Shown here piece after piece: positions 34,523-40,830 of a stretch of 40,830 nucleotides of DNA. The stretch comes from Planctomycetia bacterium (GTDB taxonomy: Bacteria > Planctomycetota > Phycisphaerae > Phycisphaerales > SM1A02): positions 1 through 40,830 of the forward strand of contig SXUJ01000039.1 of the NCBI GenBank assembly GCA_005790565.1, read 5' to 3'. Positions within the stretch are counted from its first letter, which is position 1; every line of letters begins with the position of its first letter. The translations under genes were made by a program, and so were the position numbers. The notes under the pieces are model-generated. The model was not told the origin of the DNA and made no database searches. It saw nothing but the letters and a program-made list of their open reading frames with translations.

Positions 34523-35536
34523 TCACTCTCGCGAGGCCATCATCGCGAGCATATCGACGCAGCGGCTGGCGTAACCAAACTCGTTGTCGTACCAACTGAC
34601 CAACTTGAAGAACCGATCCGAGAGTTGGATCGATGCCTTCGCGTCAAAAATCGAGCTTCGAGGATCACTAAGGAAATCACTCGAGACGACCTCTTCATCG
34701 GTGTACCCAAGGACCCCGCGCATCGCGCCATCACTCGACGCCTTCAACGCCGCGCAGATCGCCTCGAGGCTCGTCGCGCGCGTCGAACGGAAGGTAAGGT
34801 CGACACAACTGACATTCGCCGTCGGCACGCGGAAGCTCATGCCTGTCAGCTTTCCCTTCGTTTCCGGTAAGACCAGCGCACACGCCTTCGCGGCTCCGGT
34901 CGAACTCGGGATGATGTTCATGTACGCGTTGCGCCCGCCGCGCCAATCCTTCTTCGACGGACCGTCCTGCGTGGGCTGCGTGGCTGTCACCGCGTGTACG
35001 GTCGTCATGAGGCCTTCATCAATGCCGCAGTGATCGAGCAAGACCTTCACGACTGGCGCGAGGCAGTTCGTGGTGCAGCTCGCATTGCTGAGAATCTTGT
35101 GTGCGCTCGGGTCGTATTGCTTGCAATTCACCCCGTAGACAAAGGTCGGAACTTCTTTCTCGCTCTTTGTCGGCGCGGAAATCAGCACACGGCGCGCGCC
35201 GGCCGTGAGGTGCTTCCCCGCGTCCTCCGCGGTGGTGAACAGACCGGTCGATTCGAGCACATACTCCACGCCCATTGCTTTCCACGGCAACTGCGTGGGG
35301 TCCTTCACCGCAGTGCACTGCGTGGCGCGACCGTTGATGACGATCGACTCCCCTTCGGCGCGCACATCCGCAGCGAAACGACCGTGCGTCGTGTCGTACT
35401 TGAGGAGATACGCGAGGTTGTCCGCGGGCACGAGATCGTTGATCCCGACGATCTCGATACCTCCGCGCTGCGTCGCGATCCGGCACACGAGTCGTCCAAT
35501 GCGCCCGAAGCCGTTGATTGCAATCTTGAGAGCCAT
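34523..35536 (-). CDS. gap: Glyceraldehyde-3-phosphate dehydrogenase
   Basis: A 337-residue glycolytic enzyme that converts glyceraldehyde-3-phosphate, phosphate and NAD+ to 1,3-bisphosphoglycerate. The Rossmann motif [13 protein letters not shown] is followed by Asp34 (GINDL), which favours NAD. The catalytic Cys154 sits in [12 protein letters not shown] and His181 in [10 protein letters not shown]; the C-terminal block is [15 protein letters not shown] 35536 is chosen because AGGA lies 8 bases before it and family members begin with this Met; the longer frame adds five residues. It is transcribed alone, divergent from the channel operon with a 127-bp gap. Confidence 0.97.
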   Translation of the reverse strand: MALKIAINGFGRIGRLVCRIATQRGGIEIVGINDLVPADNLAYLLKYDTTHGRFAADVRAEGESIVINGRATQCTAVKDPTQLPWKAMGVEYVLESTGLFTTAEDAGKHLTAGARRVLISAPTKSEKEVPTFVYGVNCKQYDPSAHKILSNASCTTNCLAPVVKVLLDHCGIDEGLMTTVHAVTATQPTQDGPSKKDWRGGRNAYMNIIPSSTGAAKACALVLPETKGKLTGMSFRVPTANVSCVDLTFRSTRATSLEAICAALKASSDGAMRGVLGYTDEEVVSSDFLSDPRSSIFDAKASIQLSDRFFKLVSWYDNEFGYASRCVDMLAMMASRE

Positions 35537-35663
35537 CTCGGTGTCCTGCATTCCTATCTAGAGGCGTTCCCGCGACATCCAAGACGCGAGGGGTCGAAAG
35601 GATAGCCGTTCACATCGGGCGTCGGCGCCAATTCGTCGCCATAGGCACTGCTAGACTGTGCGA

Positions 35664-36818
35664 ATGTCCGTCGCTCACGCGATCACCGCACTTTTTGCAT
35701 CTTTCTTCTGTGGGATATCCGCCCTCGAAGCGCAGTCCACAACCTCGGGAGGTTCCTCAACCGAAACGATGGTTGTGGGGCTGTTTGACGCACCGCCTTT
35801 CGCGGAAGCCTTCACGAAGCCCGATGGGAAGGTCATATGGGAAGGCAGTTCCATTCGCCTGCTTGAATCGATCGCGGATGAGTTACAGATGCAGGTCGCG
35901 TATCGCTCCGGAACGGAAGCAGAGATACTCGACGCGCTCGCAGCGGGCGAGATTGACTTCTGCGCGTCGCCGATCGCTCCCACGACCGTAAACATGCGAA
36001 GATTTCAATTCTCGCATGCCTATGCGGCCGTTGGCATCGCAGCGGCGACTCGGGTGAATTCAAGTGTGGAGTCAGACTTCCAACTTGTTCTGGCGGCACT
36101 CGCCGCACCATCGCGCTCGCACCTCTATGGAATCTCGCTCGTCGCGCTCTGCATCTTCGCAATTCTCGTCTGGCTCGTGGAACGGCGCAAAGGCGGCCAC
36201 TTTGAACCGCACCCTTGGCGCGGGATAGGCGCATCGCTTTGGTGGTCCATTGTCACGCTCGCGACGGTTGGGTACGGTGACAAGGTCCCAGTCTCGTTCG
36301 CGGGGCGATTCATCGCGTGCGCGTGGATGCTTGCATCACTCATTCTCACCTCACTCATCACCGCGACCATCGTCGGCGCACTCACGATGCGAACTCAGGG
36401 TAACGGCACCGTGCACAGCGCCGCGGATCTCCTCCATGTCCGGGTCGCCGCGGTCCGATCGAGCATCGCGGCGGATTGGCTCAGCACGCTCAATGCGCGG
36501 TTTCTGCAGACCAAGACTCTCGAAGATGCACTGCAACTGCTCGAACGGGAACGCGTCGATGCGGTTGTCGCGCCTGAGTTACCGCTTGCGCAAGAGATTC
36601 GAGGGCATGCAGAGTTGCAGATGGTCCCGACACGATTCGCCGAGGAATACTTGTGTTTCGGAATCGCTCCCAAGTTTGACACCGCGTTCGTGCATCGATT
36701 CAATGTCGCACTTGTCGATGCGATTCCTCGGCTCGCGCGAAGCGAATTCCCGCGCTCCGCGCCGGCGTTGGTGGAGCCGCCTTCTCAACTGCCCCCACCC
36801 ACGGAACCGACTCCATGA
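35664..36818 (+). CDS. Prokaryotic glutamate-receptor-like K+ channel (GluR0 type)
   Basis: A 384-residue membrane protein. Signal peptide (ITALFASFFCGISALEA), then the first lobe of an amino-acid-binding-protein fold (about 36-150: VVGLFDAPPFAEAF, ALAAGEIDFCASPI). The fold is interrupted by a channel insert: M1 about 156-172, P-loop with the K+ selectivity filter TVGYGD (201-206), M2 about 215-240. It then resumes with the second lobe to about residue 365. A Pro-rich end follows. This is the layout of the ligand-gated potassium channel GluR0; ligand not readable, probably an amino acid. ATG 35664 is used; GTG 35658 is possible. Its stop overlaps the next gene as ATGA. Confidence 0.92.
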   Translation: MSVAHAITALFASFFCGISALEAQSTTSGGSSTETMVVGLFDAPPFAEAFTKPDGKVIWEGSSIRLLESIADELQMQVAYRSGTEAEILDALAAGEIDFCASPIAPTTVNMRRFQFSHAYAAVGIAAATRVNSSVESDFQLVLAALAAPSRSHLYGISLVALCIFAILVWLVERRKGGHFEPHPWRGIGASLWWSIVTLATVGYGDKVPVSFAGRFIACAWMLASLILTSLITATIVGALTMRTQGNGTVHSAADLLHVRVAAVRSSIAADWLSTLNARFLQTKTLEDALQLLERERVDAVVAPELPLAQEIRGHAELQMVPTRFAEEYLCFGIAPKFDTAFVHRFNVALVDAIPRLARSEFPRSAPALVEPPSQLPPPTEPTP

Positions 36819-37648
36819 GTCCCAACAGCAAGCGACCATTTCCGCTTCGCGCTCCTGCATCGATCCTTGGATGCGATCGCGCCCTGATCGGCATGGTGCA
36901 TCTCTTGCCGCTCCCCTCCTCCCCTCGCTCGCAACGACCTCTGCGCGAGATTGCGCAGCACGCGGTGGAGGAGGCACGACTCCTTGCACGATGTGGATTT
37001 GACGCGATCCTTCTCGAGAACATGCACGACGCGCCGTACGGTCTGCGAGGCGTCGACCCAGAGACCGTCGCTGCGTTCACGCGAGCGGCGTGCGAAGTGC
37101 GGCAATCGATCAGTCTTCCACTCGGTGTGCAGGTGCTCTCGCATGCGTCTCGCGCTGCGCTTGGCATCGCGCTTGCGGCTGACGCCGCGTTCATTCGGAC
37201 GGAGGGCTTTGTGTTCGCGTCCGTCGCCGATGAGGGCATTCGCGCCGAAGCGGACGCGCGTCCACTTCTCAGCGCTCGCCGCATGATGGGCGCAGAGTGC
37301 ATCGCGATTTTCGCCGACATCAAGAAGAAACACTCTTCGCATGCGATCACCGCCGACACTTCACTCGACGAGCACGCGCAGGCTGCGGAATTCTTCGGCG
37401 CTGACGGAGTCATCGTCACCGGAAGCGCCACTGGCATTGCCACGCCAATCGAAGACCTTGCCCTCGCCAAGGCCGCGACCCCGCTCATCGTTCTCGCGGG
37501 GAGCGGTGTGACAAACGCGACGGTTCGACAAACACTCGCGACCTGTGATGGCGCGATCGTTGGGAGCGATCTCAAGGTCGATGGTCGATGGTACAACCCC
37601 ATAGATGCCGCGCGCGCGGAACGACTCGTCAGCGCTGCGCGTTCCTAG
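36815..37648 (+). CDS. BtpA-family protein
   Basis: A 277-residue TIM-barrel protein of the BtpA/SgcQ family. Landmarks are LIGMVHLLPLPSSPRS, ILLENMHDAPYG, LPLGVQVLSHASRAALGIAL, FIRTEGFVF, IFADIKKKHSSHAI and GVIVTGSATG. BtpA was linked to photosystem I in cyanobacteria; the biochemical activity in most bacteria is unknown. ATG 36815 overlaps the stop of the channel gene (ATGA), so the two are coupled, and the aminotransferase follows 28 bases later. Confidence 0.9.
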   Translation: MSPNSKRPFPLRAPASILGCDRALIGMVHLLPLPSSPRSQRPLREIAQHAVEEARLLARCGFDAILLENMHDAPYGLRGVDPETVAAFTRAACEVRQSISLPLGVQVLSHASRAALGIALAADAAFIRTEGFVFASVADEGIRAEADARPLLSARRMMGAECIAIFADIKKKHSSHAITADTSLDEHAQAAEFFGADGVIVTGSATGIATPIEDLALAKAATPLIVLAGSGVTNATVRQTLATCDGAIVGSDLKVDGRWYNPIDAARAERLVSAARS

Positions 37649-37676
37649 TTTCCCCGGACAACTCTCTCCAGCATTC

Positions 37677-38564
37677 ATGGACATCTACCTCAACGGTTCG
37701 ATCCTCGATCCATCGCAAGCACACATCAGCGTGCTTGATCGCGGGTTCTTGTTTGGAGATGGGGTCTATGAGGTCGTGCGGTTCTTTGACCGTCTCGGCG
37801 TCGCCCTTGAACTGCACACGCGCAGGCTTGAGCGCAGCCTTGCACTCGCGGGCATTCGAGGCTTTGATGCGGATTCGTTTCCGCGCATCTGCGAAGCACT
37901 TCTCTCGCACAATGGATTGCAAAATGCGACGATTTATCTTCAGGTCACTCGGGGCGTGGCAACCGCCCGGAGTCACATTCCTTCGGCGGAGATGATCCCG
38001 ACCGTCGTTGCCATCGCGACTGCCGCCGAACCACTCTCCGATCTCCGCGAGGTCCAAGAAGTCGCCGCAATCACCGCCGAAGACCTTCGATGGAGATTGT
38101 GTGAAATCAAGACAATCTCGCTCATGGGCAATGTGTTACACCTGATCGAAGCGGACGCGAAGGGTGCAAGCGAAGCGATTTTGCACCGCGCGGGATTCGT
38201 CGGGGAAGGCGCATATTCGAATGTTGCAATCTCACTCGATGGCGTGTTCATCACGCCGCCCGTGGCAGACGAGCCTCCCATCCTGCACGGCACCGCGCGC
38301 GCAGATCTGCTCAGTGCAGCGCAACGCATCAGAGTGCCATCGATGAGTCGCCGGGTGACACTTGACGAACTCCGCAGAGCGGACGAAATCATGATTTCGT
38401 CGAGTCGGCGACTCGTTTCGAGCGTTGTCAACCTCGATGGAGTTCGGGTCGGGACAGGCCACGCCGGTCCCATCAGTAAGGCGCTTTTCCAGGAGTGCTG
38501 CCGATCCATTCAATCTGCACTGCACGCTCGCCCTTCCCCACTCCCCTCGCCCGCCTCTGTCTGA
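37677..38564 (+). CDS. PLP-dependent class IV aminotransferase, D-amino-acid aminotransferase-like
   Basis: A 295-residue class IV aminotransferase. It starts as D-alanine aminotransferases do: MDIYLNGSIL and LDRGFLFGDGVYEVVRF. The PLP lysine is Lys145 in CEIKTISLMGNVL, with Glu177 in VGEGAYSNVAI and the EIMISSSRRLV block near the end. Members make D-amino acids, branched-chain amino acids or 4-amino-4-deoxychorismate products; the DAAT-like pattern is the best fit. It sits between BtpA and CoaX in a co-directional run, 22 bases before coaX. ATG 37677 begins the conserved N-terminus. Confidence 0.9.
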   Translation: MDIYLNGSILDPSQAHISVLDRGFLFGDGVYEVVRFFDRLGVALELHTRRLERSLALAGIRGFDADSFPRICEALLSHNGLQNATIYLQVTRGVATARSHIPSAEMIPTVVAIATAAEPLSDLREVQEVAAITAEDLRWRLCEIKTISLMGNVLHLIEADAKGASEAILHRAGFVGEGAYSNVAISLDGVFITPPVADEPPILHGTARADLLSAAQRIRVPSMSRRVTLDELRRADEIMISSSRRLVSSVVNLDGVRVGTGHAGPISKALFQECCRSIQSALHARPSPLPSPASV

Positions 38565-38586
38565 ACAATCGAATCTGAGTTGGCCC

Positions 38587-39504
38587 ATGTCACACGCGCT
38601 TCCAAACACGGCAATTTCTCTCGTCGCGATTCAAGTCGGGAATACGCGCACCAAGATCGGACTCTTCAAGGATGGAGCGCTCGAAAGGTCTGTGCGATTT
38701 GAGAACGAAGGGTTCGCGCAGATCGTCGAGGAGGCGACGCGCATGTGGGCGGAACTTGACAGCTGCGAACTCACCGCCATCGTCGTCGCGAGCGTCAACG
38801 AGACCACCGCCGCCCCACTTCGAGAAATGCTCGCGGATCAACTCGGTGAAGAAATCTACCGAATCGGAGAGTCGATGCCAGTCCCCATCGGCACCTGCCT
38901 TGATCCCGCCGCGACACCGGGTACCGATCGCCTGCTCAATGCCGCCGCCGCGTTCGATTTACTGCAGAGCGCATGCATCCTCGTCGATTGCGGCACCTGC
39001 GTCACTGTCGATTTCGTCGATGGCGAAGGCGTGTTTCATGGCGGCGCGATCGCGCCGGGAGCACGCATGCAACTCGACGCAATGCATCATGGAACCGCGC
39101 AACTTCCTGCCGTGGCGCTCGCCCGGCCAGTCGGCGACCCGTGGGGCGCAAACACGCAAGAGGCGATGATCCGAGGCGTCTACCACGGCATCCGCGGACT
39201 CGTCTGGCGGCTCGTGGAGCAGTATGCGGAGCGGTTCGGCGGATTTCCACCCGTCATCGCGACCGGCGGTGATACGGACTTGATTTTCGGTGACGATGAA
39301 CTCATCGATCGCATCGTTCCCGATCTCACTCTGCTCGGAGTTTTCGCGGCGGCGCGCGCGGCGCTGCTTCCGGATGAAAGTGCATCCACTCCTACGAAGC
39401 AACGCGCGGAGCTGGGCGCGCTCGGCACGGACTGGGCGAATTTCGAAGACACCGATAAGCCTAGTGACGACTGCGGAGACAGCGGTTGTAGTCACAAGCA
39501 CTAG
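38587..39504 (+). CDS. coaX: Type III pantothenate kinase
   Basis: A 305-residue ASKHA-fold kinase, first step of coenzyme A synthesis (pantothenate + ATP to 4'-phosphopantothenate). Present are the catalytic Asp114 in PGTDRLLNAAAAF, VDCGTCVTVDFV at 132-143, and GGAIAPGARMQLDAMHHGTAQLP. The phosphate-1 motif reads VAIQVGNTRTKIGLF: position 16 is Gln where most CoaX have Asp (D-x-GNT). The C-terminal tail adds DDCGDSGCSHKH, a possible metal site not in the usual family. ATG 38587 is used. It is followed 10 bases later by the MnmE-like gene. Confidence 0.9.
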   Translation: MSHALPNTAISLVAIQVGNTRTKIGLFKDGALERSVRFENEGFAQIVEEATRMWAELDSCELTAIVVASVNETTAAPLREMLADQLGEEIYRIGESMPVPIGTCLDPAATPGTDRLLNAAAAFDLLQSACILVDCGTCVTVDFVDGEGVFHGGAIAPGARMQLDAMHHGTAQLPAVALARPVGDPWGANTQEAMIRGVYHGIRGLVWRLVEQYAERFGGFPPVIATGGDTDLIFGDDELIDRIVPDLTLLGVFAAARAALLPDESASTPTKQRAELGALGTDWANFEDTDKPSDDCGDSGCSHKH

Positions 39505-39514
39505 CCACCGAACG

Positions 39515-40534
39515 ATGATCGATGCACCCACCTTCGAAGTGAGCGCCTTTCGCTCCACGCCGCACGGCGCCGGTGCCGTCGCAACAGTGGAGTTACTCGG
39601 GGAAGTCTCGCCGGTCTTGCAGGCGCTGTGCGGAAGTGACATCGAAGTCGGGGCACTCTCGCTGCGGCGGTTCGGCAGCATCGATGAGGGCCTCGTTGCG
39701 CGTCTCGCGCCTGAACGCGCGATGCTCTTTCCACACGGCGGCACGCGAATCGTCGCGCTGCTCGCCGAGTGGTTGATCGCCCGAGGTGCGCATTGGATCG
39801 AAGATCCGCTCTGCATTCGCGACGGTGTTGATCCTATGGAACTTTTTCCCGAGGCGGAAAGCAGAGTTGAAGCGTTCGCGATGACGACGCTCGCGCGCGC
39901 GCAGAGCCGCCTCGCCGTGAAACTCCTCTTGGCACAGGGGGCGCGTTGGAGCGCACAACCGCCCACCGCTCTCGATCTTCCGCGCTCTCGTCGATTGAAT
40001 CGACTCATCGACCCGCCGCGCGTTGTGCTCGCTGGCTTGCCCAACGCCGGCAAGAGTTCCCTGTCGAATCGTCTCCTCGGCAAAGAGGCTTCCATCGTCA
40101 GTCCGGAGGCAGGAACCACTCGCGATGCCGTTGCGAGCCGACTCGACCTCCAAGGGCTCAGCGTCGATTGGCTCGACCTCCCTGGGTTTCGAAGTGATGC
40201 GGATACGCCTATCCCCGCAAGTGAGGTCCGCGCGATCGAACTCGCGACTCGCATGCTCGAAGACGCGGACTATCTCGTCGCACTCGCTGCTCCGGACTCG
40301 CCCTTTCCCACGCTGTCGCGGCCTGCCGACCTCAAGGTCTTCACCAAGTGCGATCTGCCACGCGCCCGCGAGCATCCGCTTGCTCGCGAAGCGGATCACT
40401 GCGTCTCTGCGCACACCGGCGAAGGTGTCGCGCCGCTTGCTACGCACATTCGCGACGCGCTCGTCCCGCCTGAAGATCGCGCGAGCACGGCGCCTTGGAT
40501 TTTCGATGTTCGACTGACACCCGACCTTGCGTGA
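39515..40534 (+). CDS. TrmE/MnmE-like GTPase, short form
   Basis: A 339-residue protein. The N-terminal part (about 10-95: FRSTPHGAGAVATVELLGE, MLFPHGGTRIVALLAEWLIA) resembles the MnmE folate-binding domain, then a helical linker, then a G domain from about 168: G1 GLPNAGKS (174-181), G2/switch PEAGTTRDAV, G3 DLPG (221-224), G4 TKCD (277-280), G5 SAH. MnmE (about 450 residues) ends in a Cys-containing CxGK motif that is missing here, and the helical domain is short. So it is either a degenerate MnmE or a paralogue with another job, not a standard tRNA-modifying enzyme. ATG 39515 begins it. Confidence 0.82.
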   Translation: MIDAPTFEVSAFRSTPHGAGAVATVELLGEVSPVLQALCGSDIEVGALSLRRFGSIDEGLVARLAPERAMLFPHGGTRIVALLAEWLIARGAHWIEDPLCIRDGVDPMELFPEAESRVEAFAMTTLARAQSRLAVKLLLAQGARWSAQPPTALDLPRSRRLNRLIDPPRVVLAGLPNAGKSSLSNRLLGKEASIVSPEAGTTRDAVASRLDLQGLSVDWLDLPGFRSDADTPIPASEVRAIELATRMLEDADYLVALAAPDSPFPTLSRPADLKVFTKCDLPRAREHPLAREADHCVSAHTGEGVAPLATHIRDALVPPEDRASTAPWIFDVRLTPDLA

Positions 40535-40830
40535 TCACAGTCCCATGATCGAGTACCCGCTGTCGACATAGAGGACCTGCCCCGTGGTTCCACGCGAAAG
40601 ATCGCTCAAGAGAAATGCTGCCGCGTCGCCCACCTCATCGGAGACAATGTTCCGTGGCAGTGGCGCCGTCTGCGGAATGCGATTGAGTATCTCGTCAAAT
40701 CCGCCGACCGCACCGGCAGAGAGCGTCTTGATTGGACCCGCAGAGATCAAGTTACATCGAGCGTTCTTTCCGCGACCAAGTTCGACTGCGAGATAACGAT
40801 TGGCAGCCTCCAGCGCTGCCTTGGCCACAC
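40535..40830 (-). CDS. fabI: Enoyl-[acyl-carrier-protein] reductase FabI, 3' part
   Basis: The last 98 or so residues of FabI; the 5' part lies outside the window. The segment KAALEAANRYLAVELGRG contains the helix with the conserved Lys, CNLISAGPIKTLSAGAV the loop after it, and SDLSRGTTGQVLYVDSGYSIMG the C-terminus. FabI is the NAD(P)H-dependent last step of each elongation round in bacterial fatty acid synthesis. It faces the MnmE-like gene end to end with no gap: its stop codon directly follows the other gene's end. Confidence 0.95.
   Translation of the reverse strand, partial: VAKAALEAANRYLAVELGRGKNARCNLISAGPIKTLSAGAVGGFDEILNRIPQTAPLPRNIVSDEVGDAAAFLLSDLSRGTTGQVLYVDSGYSIMGL

Noticed and set aside
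38959-40254. 431-residue minus-strand open frame
   Set aside because: Antisense to coaX and the MnmE-like gene; Ser/Arg-rich shadow.

Overview
The window looks like chromosomal DNA of a planctomycete, most likely class Phycisphaerae. The basis is the set of exported proteins ending in paired dockerin-like calcium loops of the type DLNGDG-x-VD-x-ADL-x-x-LL-x-x-W, several with RCC1 repeats. A fucosidase, a sialidase-like protein, a glutamate-receptor-like K+ channel, and CoaX and TrmE/MnmE-like GTPase genes also fit. No rRNA, tRNA, CRISPR array or phage genes were recognised. The assignment rests on motif recognition, not on a database search.

Layout. (1) 1-2880, accessory and GC-rich: a zinc-ribbon membrane protein (minus), then a translationally coupled cassette of a small ORF, a DUF2924 protein and a serine recombinase cut off after about 90 residues, followed by an MNT/HepT toxin-antitoxin pair whose HepT carries an in-frame stop. 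(2) 3288-6910: a DtxR/MntR-type metalloregulator divergent from an outer-membrane transporter-like protein, with a perfect inverted-repeat operator between them, then a secreted GH29 alpha-L-fucosidase. (3) 7504-12056, minus strand: a tightly overlapping four-gene operon of a MoxR AAA+ ATPase, an unrecognised 180-residue protein, a fused metallopeptidase-like/von Willebrand A protein and a divergent S-adenosylmethionine synthetase homologue. Three 11-bp iterons at exact 16-bp spacing lie upstream. This is the best candidate here for an undescribed system. (4) 13080-24228: four secreted dockerin-type proteins (two with RCC1 repeats), a broken LamG gene, a sialidase-like protein, a YeiH-type transporter, a small membrane protein and an AlkX/YcaQ-type DNA glycosylase. 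(5) 24475-32567: an EF-G-like GTPase, an OsmC protein divergent from a methyltransferase, a HutD-family protein with a Cys-rich tail, a Pro-rich repeat protein, an EF-hand protein with a switch-like leader, a secreted hypothetical, and a coupled VOC / DUF1801 / CutC operon. (6) 32906-40830: a DEAD-box helicase and GAPDH (convergent), then a five-gene plus-strand run of glutamate-receptor-like channel, BtpA-family protein, class IV aminotransferase, CoaX and MnmE-like GTPase, facing the 3' part of fabI at the window edge.

How they may work together: housekeeping genes (gap, coaX, fabI, helicase, EF-G-like) are interspersed with exported surface or extracellular proteins and small regulatory or stress modules. 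Overlapping start/stop codons (ATGA) are frequent and define several operons. Start codons other than ATG are common, so several N-termini are uncertain and are flagged in the entries.
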